This document shows positions 1 to 6,578 of a stretch of 21,798 nucleotides of DNA, in pieces. The stretch spans positions 1 through 21,798 of the forward strand of contig URMZ01000028.1 in the NCBI GenBank assembly GCA_900549025.1, in the 5' to 3' direction. The first letter of the stretch is position 1; every line of letters starts with the position of its first letter. The notes beneath the pieces are model-generated. The model did no database searches. It had not been told where the DNA came from and was given only the letters and a program-made list of their open reading frames with translations. The stretch is from an uncultured Collinsella sp. Its GTDB lineage: Bacteria > Actinomycetota > Coriobacteriia > Coriobacteriales > Coriobacteriaceae. The position numbers and the translations under genes are program-made.

Positions 1-60
1 TGGTCATGCCCGACGATTGAACGTCAGATTGCCGCTTAGGGGCGTTTGCAGCGTCGCGCC

Positions 61-88
61 GTTACGCGGTTTGGTAAAACCGCGTAAC
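61..88 (-). terminator. Perfect hairpin just after lacC, no U-tract
   Basis: Positions 61-72 (GTTACGCGGTTT) are perfectly complementary to 77-88, with a 4-nt loop, starting 2 nt beyond the lacC stop codon. On the minus strand no T-run follows the stem. It is therefore either a poor intrinsic terminator or an mRNA-stabilising or processing hairpin, and transcription may continue to the left out of the window. Confidence 0.45.
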
Positions 89-89
89 C

Positions 90-1025
90 CTACAGTTCAG
101 TCACGACAACGCTGTTGTAGACCTCGTCCCAGCGGTCCATGACCAGGTGGCCGGTCTTGGGATCCATGGCGTTAAGCTTGCCGCAGGTATTGGCGGTCTT
201 GAGCACCGTGACGTCGTCGGCGCCGGCAGCAATGGCATGCGCAAAGCCGGCGATGGTCGAGTCGCCGGAACCCGTCGCGTTCACAGCCGCAATCGCAGGC
301 GTCTTGGCGCGGAACGCACGACCCTCATGGAAGCCCACCGAACCGGCAGCGCCCATCGAAACGACAACCCAGGGAATACCGGCAAAGCGGTCATCGGCGG
401 CGAGCGCCTCGCGCAGGGCATCGACATCATCGGTCGTAAAGGACGTACCCAGCAGGCCGTTAATCTCGGTCAGGTTGGGCTTTACGAGCTCAGGTTTAGC
501 GTCGGACTCCAGCGCGGCCTCCAGCGATGCACCCGAGGTGTCGAGCAGCACCTTGGCACCCGCCTCCTCGGCGATCTTGACGAGCTCGGCATAGTAGCCG
601 GCATCGACACCACGCGGCAGCGAGCCCGAAAGCGTCACAACATCCGCTTTCGCTGCAAGCTCGGCGAACTTGACCGTAAAGGCCTCGAGCTCGGCCGGGG
701 TGATCTGCGGGCCGCTCTCCAGCAGCTCGGTCTGATTGCCCTCGTGCAGGATATTCAGGCAGATGCGCGTCTCGCCGGCAATGGGCACAAAGTCGTTCTT
801 GACGCCATCGGCATCCATAAGCTCGGCCATATAGGCACCCATGTGGCCGCCAAGCAGGCCAGTCGCGAGCACGTCGTCGCCCAGCTGCAACAACACGCGG
901 CTCACGTTGAGGCCCTTGCCGCCAGCGGTCTTTTCGGGCGTCACACGGTTAACATCGTCGATGATCAACTTGTCGAGCTGATAGCGCGTATCAATCGACG
1001 GGTTCATGGTAACGGTCAGAATCAT
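90..1025 (-). CDS. lacC: Tagatose-6-phosphate kinase (PfkB family)
   Basis: Cytoplasmic sugar kinase that should convert D-tagatose-6-phosphate and ATP to tagatose-1,6-bisphosphate. The 311-aa protein has the usual LacC length. It begins MILTVTMNPSID, carries PfkB signature 1 (AGGKGLNVSRV, about residues 34-44) and ends with signature 2 (ATGSGDSTIAG, residues 250-260), in which Asp255 is the expected catalytic base. The start at 1025 is chosen because CAGGAG lies 6 nt upstream; an in-frame ATG further up (1070) has no such site and would add 15 atypical residues. It is the last visible gene of lacA-lacB-lacX-lacC, 56 nt after lacX. On sequence alone 1-phosphofructokinase is the alternative, but lacA and lacB next door favour LacC. 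The next pathway step (LacD aldolase) is not in the window. Confidence 0.9.
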   Translation of the reverse strand: MILTVTMNPSIDTRYQLDKLIIDDVNRVTPEKTAGGKGLNVSRVLLQLGDDVLATGLLGGHMGAYMAELMDADGVKNDFVPIAGETRICLNILHEGNQTELLESGPQITPAELEAFTVKFAELAAKADVVTLSGSLPRGVDAGYYAELVKIAEEAGAKVLLDTSGASLEAALESDAKPELVKPNLTEINGLLGTSFTTDDVDALREALAADDRFAGIPWVVVSMGAAGSVGFHEGRAFRAKTPAIAAVNATGSGDSTIAGFAHAIAAGADDVTVLKTANTCGKLNAMDPKTGHLVMDRWDEVYNSVVVTEL

Positions 1026-1081
1026 ATTGAACTCCTGTTTCCGGGGCACGGCACGCGCGGCCCCAAACATACGATAGCTCG

Positions 1082-1963
1082 TTAAAGGATCTCGATCTCA
1101 AAGCCGCGGGTAACGGTCTCCCCCGGCTTGGCCACCAGGCAGCCACGCTTGTGCTCCAGAATATCGTCCTCGTCGGAGCAGGTGGACAGACCACCCCACG
1201 GTTCCACGGCCACAAAGTCGCCCGCGGGCTTGCTCCACACAATCAGGTATGGCATATCGGGGAACGTCAGGCGCACGCCCTTGTCCTCGGTTTTCTTGGT
1301 AAGCGTAACCACGCGGCTCTCGAGCACGTCAAAGATGGTCTCTGCGAAGTCAAAGAGTTCGTGGGTCAGCGGCAGGTCATGGCCAACCATCGGGTTCTTG
1401 CTGCGATGCTCAACATCAATCAGGCCCGTCGAGGGAACGGCAGTACAGAGCTCGGCGGCCTCGCGCTGCTCAAAACGGAGCTCGTAGTCGTCATAGGACT
1501 CGCCCTCGTCAAGCGGGCACTTAAAGCCAGGGTGACCGCCCACAAAGAACGGCATGTCCTCGGTGCCCTCATTGGTCACCTCGTACGACACGGCCACCTT
1601 TTCCGAATCGATCGTGTAGCGGGCAACGATCTTAAACGGATACGGGTACTGCTCGAGCAACTCGGCATGGTCGGCAGAGCTTAGGCTCAGCGCAACCATG
1701 TTGTCACTCTGTTCCTCGAGCTTCCACTCCTGTTTGCGCGCAAAGCCGTGGCGGGCGAGCTTAACCTCGCGGCCGCCCACGGTCATTGCGCGACCGTCAC
1801 GAAGACCGCCGCAGATCGGAAAGCAAATAGGTGCCTGGCCCGACCACACCGCCGGATCGCCCTGCCACAGATACTCGCGACCGTCGGCCACAATTGAGGT
1901 GAACGAGCCGCCAGCCGTGCTCAGTGCTACGCGAATAGAACCGTTATCAAGAACAAACTCCAT
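1082..1963 (-). CDS. lacX: LacX-type aldose 1-epimerase family protein
   Basis: Member of the galactose mutarotase-like fold, LacX subfamily. It is expected to interconvert the anomers of galactose or a related aldose in the cytoplasm; its exact substrate is not established. The 293-aa protein shows the subfamily pattern YLWQGDPAVWSGQAPICFPI near residues 41-60 and GGHPGF in the middle, where the His is the conserved catalytic type. The start at 1963 gives the usual N-terminus MEFVLDNGSIRV and has AGGGAAGG about 5 nt upstream; an ATG at 1996 adds a basic, unconserved 11-residue leader. It sits between lacB (119-nt gap) and lacC (56-nt gap), all co-directional. LacX is also part of the lactococcal lac operon (lacABCDFEGX), which supports the name. 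Annotators may simply call it aldose 1-epimerase. Confidence 0.85.
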   Translation of the reverse strand: MEFVLDNGSIRVALSTAGGSFTSIVADGREYLWQGDPAVWSGQAPICFPICGGLRDGRAMTVGGREVKLARHGFARKQEWKLEEQSDNMVALSLSSADHAELLEQYPYPFKIVARYTIDSEKVAVSYEVTNEGTEDMPFFVGGHPGFKCPLDEGESYDDYELRFEQREAAELCTAVPSTGLIDVEHRSKNPMVGHDLPLTHELFDFAETIFDVLESRVVTLTKKTEDKGVRLTFPDMPYLIVWSKPAGDFVAVEPWGGLSTCSDEDDILEHKRGCLVAKPGETVTRGFEIEIL

Positions 1964-2082
1964 AGGAGCCTTCCCTTTCTTACGACAGCCCGCCAAGTCA
2001 ATAGGGCTGATAGAAAACCGGCCCGCGCCCCCTCACAGAAACGCGAGCCGTCAACGGACTAGTTAATTACGCCGGATACCCG

Positions 2083-2607
2083 CTAATCGTGGTATTCGCC
2101 GCGGTCCCACTTCTCGAGGAACTCGTCAAAGAAGTGCGGGTCAGCCTGAGCCTCGGCGTCGGCCTTATTGCAGGCATCGATCTTGGCGATCAGGGCATCG
2201 TGCTCGGGAGTCTTCTCGTAGGGCTCCTCCAGGAAGGCAAGCATGATATCGGCCATCAGGAACTCGCCGGTGATCTTGCCGCCAAAGCCCACGATGTTGG
2301 CGTTGAGCTCGCGACGGGCATACAGGGCAGAGGTCATGTCGCGAACCAGGGCGCAGCGGGCGCCGGGAACCTTGTTGACGGCGTTGGTGATGCCGATGCC
2401 GGTGCCGCACAGGGCCACGCCAAAGTCGGCCTTGCCGCTGGCAACAGCCTCGCCCACGGCCTTACCGTAGATGGGATAGTGCGTACGGGTGTGGCTGTAG
2501 GTGCCGCAGTCGAGCACCTTGTAGCCAGCCTGCTCCAGGCGGTCGGCCAGATAGATCTTCTCGTCCGTAACGATATGGTCGCAACCGATTGCGATGGTCT
2601 TCTTCAT
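2083..2607 (-). CDS. lacB: Galactose-6-phosphate isomerase subunit LacB
   Basis: With LacA it forms the isomerase that converts D-galactose-6-phosphate to D-tagatose-6-phosphate, the first step of the tagatose-6-phosphate pathway. The 174-aa protein is of RpiB/LacAB type and close to the lactococcal LacB that I recall throughout: [13 protein letters not shown] at the start, [11 protein letters not shown] around residues 36-46, [18 protein letters not shown] from about 65 and [13 protein letters not shown] at the end. Cys67 in the CGTG motif corresponds to the catalytic cysteine of RpiB-type isomerases. AAAGGA lies about 8 nt upstream of the start. It follows lacA after 63 nt on the same strand. 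Confidence 0.96.
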   Translation of the reverse strand: MKKTIAIGCDHIVTDEKIYLADRLEQAGYKVLDCGTYSHTRTHYPIYGKAVGEAVASGKADFGVALCGTGIGITNAVNKVPGARCALVRDMTSALYARRELNANIVGFGGKITGEFLMADIMLAFLEEPYEKTPEHDALIAKIDACNKADAEAQADPHFFDEFLEKWDRGEYHD

Positions 2608-2670
2608 CAGAACGTCCTTTCGTCTGAATTCACAAGTTGAGGTAGAAGTTCGAGTTCTCGGTGGCTCTCG

Positions 2671-3099
2671 TTAGGCCATCTTGTTGAGCATGTCGACACG
2701 GATCTGGTGACGGCCGCCTGCGTACTGGGCGCGCAGGAACTCGCGGGCGATCTTCTTGGCGACCTCGGTGCCCACAACGCCCGGGCCCATGGTGACCATG
2801 CGCGAGCCGTTGTGCTCGCGGGTCATGTAGGCGGAACGCTCGTCGGAAATGTTGGCGACGACCATGCCCTTAATCTTGACGGCGGCCATATAGGAGCCGA
2901 CGCCGTACTTATCGAATGCGAAGCCCTGGGAATCCTTGTGCTCCAGCAGGTCCTTGGCAACGGCGGTCGCGGAATCGACAAAGTCCGCGGCAGGGGTCTC
3001 GGAATAGTCGACGACCTCGTGACCGTCGGCGATGAGCATCTCCTTGATGGACTCCTTCATCGACATACCGTCGGCATCGGAAGCGATTACAACCCTCAT
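2671..3099 (-). CDS. lacA: Galactose-6-phosphate isomerase subunit LacA
   Basis: Partner of LacB in the heteromeric galactose-6-phosphate isomerase. The 142-aa protein has the LacA hallmarks DKYGVGSYMAAVKIKGMVVA, SDERSAYMTREHN and a C-terminus GGRHQIRVDMLNKMA that is nearly the same as in lactococcal LacA. It lacks the CGTG cysteine present in LacB, as is usual for LacA. AAGGAGG about 5 nt upstream fixes the start. It is the promoter-proximal gene of the lacA-lacB-lacX-lacC operon. The long upstream region (3100-3290) contains a LacR-like site shared with lacF and the deoR-type gene. Confidence 0.96.
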   Translation of the reverse strand: MRVVIASDADGMSMKESIKEMLIADGHEVVDYSETPAADFVDSATAVAKDLLEHKDSQGFAFDKYGVGSYMAAVKIKGMVVANISDERSAYMTREHNGSRMVTMGPGVVGTEVAKKIAREFLRAQYAGGRHQIRVDMLNKMA

Positions 3100-3213
3100 G
3101 ACATCCTCCTTGAGAGATACGCAGGTGCGTAGTTTCTGTTTGGAAGTGTTGAATCGCGTTCAGGTCCGGGCATCTGAATGTGCGGTTCTTCACTGTTCAT
3201 GTTTATTTGAACA

Positions 3214-3228
3214 CATTCGAACAGTAAC
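3214..3228. promoter_or_regulatory. Putative LacR site upstream of lacA
   Basis: CATTCGAACAGTAAC here matches CATTCAAACAGTAAC upstream of the deoR-type gene (21682-21696) at 14 of 15 positions, and the lacF upstream site (5086) at its first 10 positions with one change. It lies 115 nt before the lacA start in an AT-rich, GAAC/GTTC-rich stretch (3190-3290). A loose promoter candidate on the minus strand is TTGCAG with 17 nt to TCAAAT, which would place the site between the two boxes. The motif is seen; the assignment to LacR is inferred. Confidence 0.5.
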
Positions 3229-3330
3229 TGCAACAACTATTTGTTTATCTTTGTTCTTTTTTGAACAAATACCGTTCACAGGTGATTGCTGACCGTTTGG
3301 GCCGGGCGCGGACGTAGCGGCCGTGTGTTC

Positions 3331-3372
3331 AACAAACAAAAGGGCGGCCAAGAACGTGTCTCGGCCGCCCTT
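3331..3372 (-). terminator. Intrinsic terminator of the 3407-4438 gene
   Basis: A 10-bp perfect stem (3340-3349 with 3363-3372, AAGGGCGGCC and its complement) with a 13-nt loop is followed on the minus strand by TTTTGTTTGTT. It ends the membrane-protein transcript before the lacA promoter region. Confidence 0.75.
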
Positions 3373-3406
3373 CGGCGGTATTCCTCGGTATATACAGCTG
3401 TTTTAG

Positions 3407-4438
3407 CTACTCGGACTGCCCGCCCTTTTTGGCGTGCTTGGAAGGAGCGCTCAAGAAACGACCCGTCAAATAGTTCGCCGGGCCGGAAATATCGATCCCC
3501 AGCAGTACGTGTCCCAGCCACAGAAACGCCACGAGCACCAGCAGCGGGATAACGCACGAAGTCACGATCATCACGATGACGCCTTCAATCAGATCGGTCA
3601 CCTGCCGCACGATCTCATCGGTCATCTGCTTGGCGCCGCTGGTCACCGACGTAACAAGGCTCGATGCCCCATCAGTCAACTGCTCGAGCACGTTTTTGGA
3701 CTCCGTGGTCTCGGATTTTTTCTTGTTCGATTTTGAGCTGGTCTCGGCTGACTTGTCCGTGGCGTCGGCCGCGTCCGCAGCGTCCGCAGCCTTTTGCTCA
3801 GCTTGCTCAATACTTACGCGATACGTTTCATCGACCTTCTGCGACACCCATACGCTTGCAGGCACGAGCGCCATGCCGATCACGGCAACCACCAGCACGC
3901 GCGTCGCCACACGGCGCAGGACAGCGCTCGTGCTCCAGCGCCCGTGAATGCCGAGCGACACCGCAAAGAGCACCAACGCAAACGGGATTAAGATGCCCAG
4001 GCCAACCGACCACAAAATCGTGAGCAAATATTTCTCCAGGTATAGCACGGCAAGCACGATACCAAGGTTGCCTGAAAGCTGTGCGAGCTGCTCGGCAACC
4101 GGCGTTCCCGTATCACCCGGCAGCGCGGTAATGCCCGCAGACAGCGCCACGCACGAGGTCGTGAGCGCCAGTACGTTGCCTTTCTTTTGATCGATGACCT
4201 CGATGGTGGAGTCCCAAGTTTTGGTATCGGCGAAATGCGGACGAGCTACAAAGCCCGACAGCAGCGCCAGTACCACAAGCGCAACGATAAAGCCAATCTG
4301 CAGCTTTTTGTTTGCGCACACGACATCGGACAGGCTGGGCTGCAGCTCTGTTACCGTCGTGTGCTCGGTTATCTGGACAGGACGCCCATGAGCCATCTCG
4401 TGCGCGTCTCTCTTTTGTATTGACCCGTTATCCGGCAT
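3407..4438 (-). CDS. Membrane protein of unknown function
   Basis: I do not recognise the family. The 343-aa protein has a polar N-terminus (1-45) and hydrophobic, probably membrane-spanning stretches at about 48-66, 88-106, 124-160 (long enough for one or two), 180-198 and 284-312. Between the last two lies a polar, helix-prone segment (about 203-283) with a low-complexity Ala/Asp then Ser/Lys/Glu run (216-248). The C-terminus is basic. GAGGAGGT about 6 nt upstream strongly supports this start over a second Met at residue 15. The gene has its own terminator and is separated from lacF by another one, so it is probably monocistronic. Its place inside the lac region may be accidental; nothing in it indicates a sugar-related role. 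Confidence 0.8.
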   Translation of the reverse strand: MPDNGSIQKRDAHEMAHGRPVQITEHTTVTELQPSLSDVVCANKKLQIGFIVALVVLALLSGFVARPHFADTKTWDSTIEVIDQKKGNVLALTTSCVALSAGITALPGDTGTPVAEQLAQLSGNLGIVLAVLYLEKYLLTILWSVGLGILIPFALVLFAVSLGIHGRWSTSAVLRRVATRVLVVAVIGMALVPASVWVSQKVDETYRVSIEQAEQKAADAADAADATDKSAETSSKSNKKKSETTESKNVLEQLTDGASSLVTSVTSGAKQMTDEIVRQVTDLIEGVIVMIVTSCVIPLLVLVAFLWLGHVLLGIDISGPANYLTGRFLSAPSKHAKKGGQSE

Positions 4439-4531
4439 TTGGATACCTCCTCAGTCCGGCGTTTAATGCGAAAGGAAGTATACCCACCGAGCAAAAATCG
4501 AACGGGAGGACGAACGGAGCGCACCAAGACT

Positions 4532-4572
4532 GTCCCCAATGACTAGTCGTTTAAGAACGTCCCCAATGACTA
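4532..4572. repeat. 14-bp direct repeat pair
   Basis: GTCCCCAATGACTA occurs at 4532-4545 and again at 4559-4572, 27 bp apart, in the gap between the membrane-protein promoter side and the lacF terminator. A related CTGTCCCCA occurs near 9879-9887. It may be a remnant of a dispersed repeat; no transposase is nearby. Confidence 0.5.
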
Positions 4573-4602
4573 TCTCGGGATGAGTTGCGGGGAGGAGGAC
4601 AG

Positions 4603-4636
4603 AAAAAAGCCCTGTCGCGGGTGCGGCAGGGCTTTT
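4603..4636 (-). terminator. Intrinsic terminator of lacF
   Basis: A-rich sequence and GCCCTG pair with CAGGGC and a T-run. The stem AAAAGCCCTG...CAGGGCTTTT continues inward with CGC/GCG across a T.G pair. On the minus strand the stem is followed by TTTTTT. It lies 28 nt beyond the lacF stop. Confidence 0.85.
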
Positions 4637-4663
4637 GGAAGGGAACTTGGTTGTGAGGGCTCG

Positions 4664-5002
4664 TTAGGCGAGCTTGGCCTCGAGCTCGGCGATGCGCTTG
4701 TAGGCATCGATGGTAAAGCGGGCCTGCTTCTCCAGAATCATAGTGGTCATGAGAGTGTCCTGAGCGTGAGCCATGATGAAGGTCATCTCCATCTCGCCAC
4801 CGCCGGCCTCCTGCGAAAGCAGCTTGGTCTGCGTGTCGTGGGCACCGATGAGCGCATCGCTGGCATCCTTGTGCAGCTGTTCGGCCTTCTCAAAGTCACC
4901 CTCGCGAGCAGCATCGAGCGCTGCAAGCAGATCGGTCTGGGCGTCACCTGCATATGCGACAATCTCGAATCCAACCATCGAGATTTCTTCTTTGGTTGCC
5001 AT
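4664..5002 (-). CDS. lacF: PTS lactose-type enzyme IIA
   Basis: Cytoplasmic phosphocarrier that takes the phosphoryl group from HPr and passes it to the IIB domain of a lactose-family EIICB. The 112-aa protein is all helical and matches the IIA-Lac family in length. His79 in FIMAHAQDTLMTT is the expected phosphorylated histidine, and Asp82 corresponds to the metal-binding Asp of the lactococcal trimer. AAAGGA about 8 nt upstream supports the start. It stands alone, with its own upstream region and terminator, and is the only IIA in the window although three EIICB genes follow. It is therefore probably shared. A LacR-like site lies about 85 nt upstream. Confidence 0.93.
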   Translation of the reverse strand: MATKEEISMVGFEIVAYAGDAQTDLLAALDAAREGDFEKAEQLHKDASDALIGAHDTQTKLLSQEAGGGEMEMTFIMAHAQDTLMTTMILEKQARFTIDAYKRIAELEAKLA

Positions 5003-5085
5003 ATTGCGTTCCTTTCACATATGAACCAATGGAGAGCATCGCGTCCGGGCATACGCGCTGCGTTGTGTATGACAGAAACAATAAC

Positions 5086-5105
5086 ATTCAAACAAAAAAG
5101 AACAG
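5086..5105. promoter_or_regulatory. Putative LacR site upstream of lacF
   Basis: CATTCAAACAAAAAAGAACA starts with the same 10 bases as the site before the deoR-type gene, and 17 of its 20 positions match 21682-21701. It lies 84 nt before the lacF start. The rest of the 5003-5216 gap holds two GAACGG motifs (5130, 5151) and GAACAATATCGAAC (5172). No clear terminator for the upstream lacI-type gene is visible. Confidence 0.45.
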
Positions 5106-5216
5106 CGTAAAACGTAATTTCGAGCTATGAACGGTCACTTTTCGTCCGTGAACGGTTTTTAAACCAATCTGAACAATATCGAACACAATTAGCGGACACC
5201 CAAACAGACCCGCGCC

Positions 5217-6221
5217 CTAGCGCCAATCGCGCACCGTATCGCCCTCGACGAGCACGCCCGGAAACAGCATGTGCTCCACACCGGGCGCAACGCCCTCGGC
5301 GCCGGCAATCTTGTCAACCGCCCACATGCCGACGCGCTTGTTGTCAAAGCGCACCGTGGTCAGGCGACAATCGGGCACGATATCGCCCAGGCTGTCATCA
5401 ACACCCACCACGCTCACGTCCTGGGGCACACGCTTTCCGCGCGACTCGAGCCCACGGATGCAGCCGTAGGCCATGGCATCGTTGGAGGCATAGATGGCCG
5501 TACAGGTCGGATCATCCGCCAGAGCCTGGCCTGCGGCATATCCGCTCTGTGCCGTCCAATCCCCACGGACGAGTCGCGGCGGCTCAATGCCATGCGCACG
5601 CAATGTCTCGCGCCAGCCTTCCTCGCGCCGCATGCCCGAAAGCGAGCGCTCGGGACACGAAATAAAGTGCACGGTTTTGTGCCCCCGCCCCAGCAAGTAC
5701 TCGACCACCTGGCGCGAGCAATCGAACTGGTCGTTATCGACCGTTGAACAGAGCGGGTGCTCCAGCATGGTAACGAGCACCGTCTGCATGCCGGGCAGCG
5801 GCTCAAAGGTGCCAAAGTCCGCCGGCATGCGGTTCATGATCACGACCATGCCGTCTACCGGCAGCGCGCTCATACGCGACGATGCGCTCTCGAGGGTATA
5901 GGGATGTCCATCTACTTTAGTGAGGGTGATGGCATAGCCATGTTTGTCGGCCGCGGCGGCAAAGCCCTCCATACGGTCGAGGTTGCCGGTACCGGTAATG
6001 TTGAACATGGCGACGCCGACGGTCTTAAACTTGCCACGGCGCAGCGATCGACCGGCGAAATTGGGGCGATACCCCAGCTCGCGCATGGCGGCACGCACGC
6101 GTTCCTTGGTCTCGGGGCGCACACTGGGCGAATCGTGCACGGTGCGCGAGACCGTCTGCTCCGAGACGCCCGCGAGGCGCGCCACGTCTTTGACGGATAC
6201 CGATTTTTTAACAGCGGCCAT
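5217..6221 (-). CDS. LacI-family repressor of module 1
   Basis: Transcriptional regulator of 334 aa. The N-terminal LacI helix-turn-helix is KDVARLAGVSEQTVSRTVHD (about 11-30), followed by a hinge (RPNFAGRSLRRGK) and a periplasmic-binding-like effector domain with PVDGMVVIMNR, GDWTAQSGYA, YASNDAMAYG and VVGVDDSLGD. It diverges from lacE1-lacG1 (6579-9848), which it most likely represses. Three near-identical 18-bp sites lie in the 357-bp divergent region, one only 14 bp before its own start, which suggests autoregulation. The recognition-helix pair at the position of LacI Tyr17-Gln18 is Glu-Gln, different from both paralogues. The inducer is unknown; by context it is a beta-galactoside or a phosphorylated product. 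Confidence 0.92.
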   Translation of the reverse strand: MAAVKKSVSVKDVARLAGVSEQTVSRTVHDSPSVRPETKERVRAAMRELGYRPNFAGRSLRRGKFKTVGVAMFNITGTGNLDRMEGFAAAADKHGYAITLTKVDGHPYTLESASSRMSALPVDGMVVIMNRMPADFGTFEPLPGMQTVLVTMLEHPLCSTVDNDQFDCSRQVVEYLLGRGHKTVHFISCPERSLSGMRREEGWRETLRAHGIEPPRLVRGDWTAQSGYAAGQALADDPTCTAIYASNDAMAYGCIRGLESRGKRVPQDVSVVGVDDSLGDIVPDCRLTTVRFDNKRVGMWAVDKIAGAEGVAPGVEHMLFPGVLVEGDTVRDWR

Positions 6222-6234
6222 AGGTCGATCTTTC

Positions 6235-6252
6235 TATGTCAACGATGCCATT
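6235..6252. promoter_or_regulatory. Module 1 LacI-type operator next to the lacI gene
   Basis: TATGTCAACGATGCCATT matches the operator at 6380-6397 at 15 of 18 positions in the same orientation. It sits 14 bp upstream of the start of the module 1 repressor gene, which suggests autorepression. Confidence 0.55.
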
Positions 6253-6379
6253 GGTGGCACCCTACGCAGTCAAATGAAGCGTCTTCAAGTATATCTAACG
6301 CCTCCACCACCATACGCTCACCACCCAAAACCTACCGTTCACCGACATTTTTGTTTCCCCGAACGGCTTTTGGCGCCCA

Positions 6380-6397
6380 AATGTTAACGTTGCCATT
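6380..6397. promoter_or_regulatory. Module 1 LacI-type operator, middle site
   Basis: AATGTTAACGTTGCCATT has the central ACGT and AATG/CATT ends of a LacI-family palindrome. Its reverse complement matches the site at 6500-6517 at 17 of 18 positions. The two centres are exactly 120 bp apart. Similarity continues past the operator: both copies are followed, in their own orientation, by ATTT and then GCCAAAAGC. Confidence 0.75.
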
Positions 6398-6499
6398 GTG
6401 CAAACACAGAGCCACCGGGCGGCTCAAATGTTTACGCGTAAGGAATCGACGGTTCGCAGGCACAGGAACCACCGGTTCGCGTCTTTTTTTGTGTCGCAA

Positions 6500-6517
6500 A
6501 ATGGCAACGTCAACATT
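6500..6517. promoter_or_regulatory. Module 1 LacI-type operator near lacE1
   Basis: AATGGCAACGTCAACATT is the inverted, 17-of-18 copy of 6380-6397 and lies 61 bp upstream of lacE1. A 7-bp inverted repeat (TTTTGGC 6516-6522, GCCAAAA 6531-6537) overlaps its end. I could not pick a convincing -35/-10 pair for lacE1. The remaining divergent region holds ACCGTTCACCG (6334) and CCGAACGG (6359), motifs seen upstream of other genes here. Confidence 0.75.
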
Positions 6518-6578
6518 TTGGCAACCGAACGCCAAAAGCTACCATCGTTGCTAACCCACCGACTCTTAGGAGCATTGC

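Noticed and set aside
90..1070. 1-phosphofructokinase and a longer N-terminus for the PfkB-type kinase
   Set aside because: lacA and lacB in the same operon and the LacC-like sequence favour tagatose-6-phosphate kinase; the extension lacks a ribosome site.
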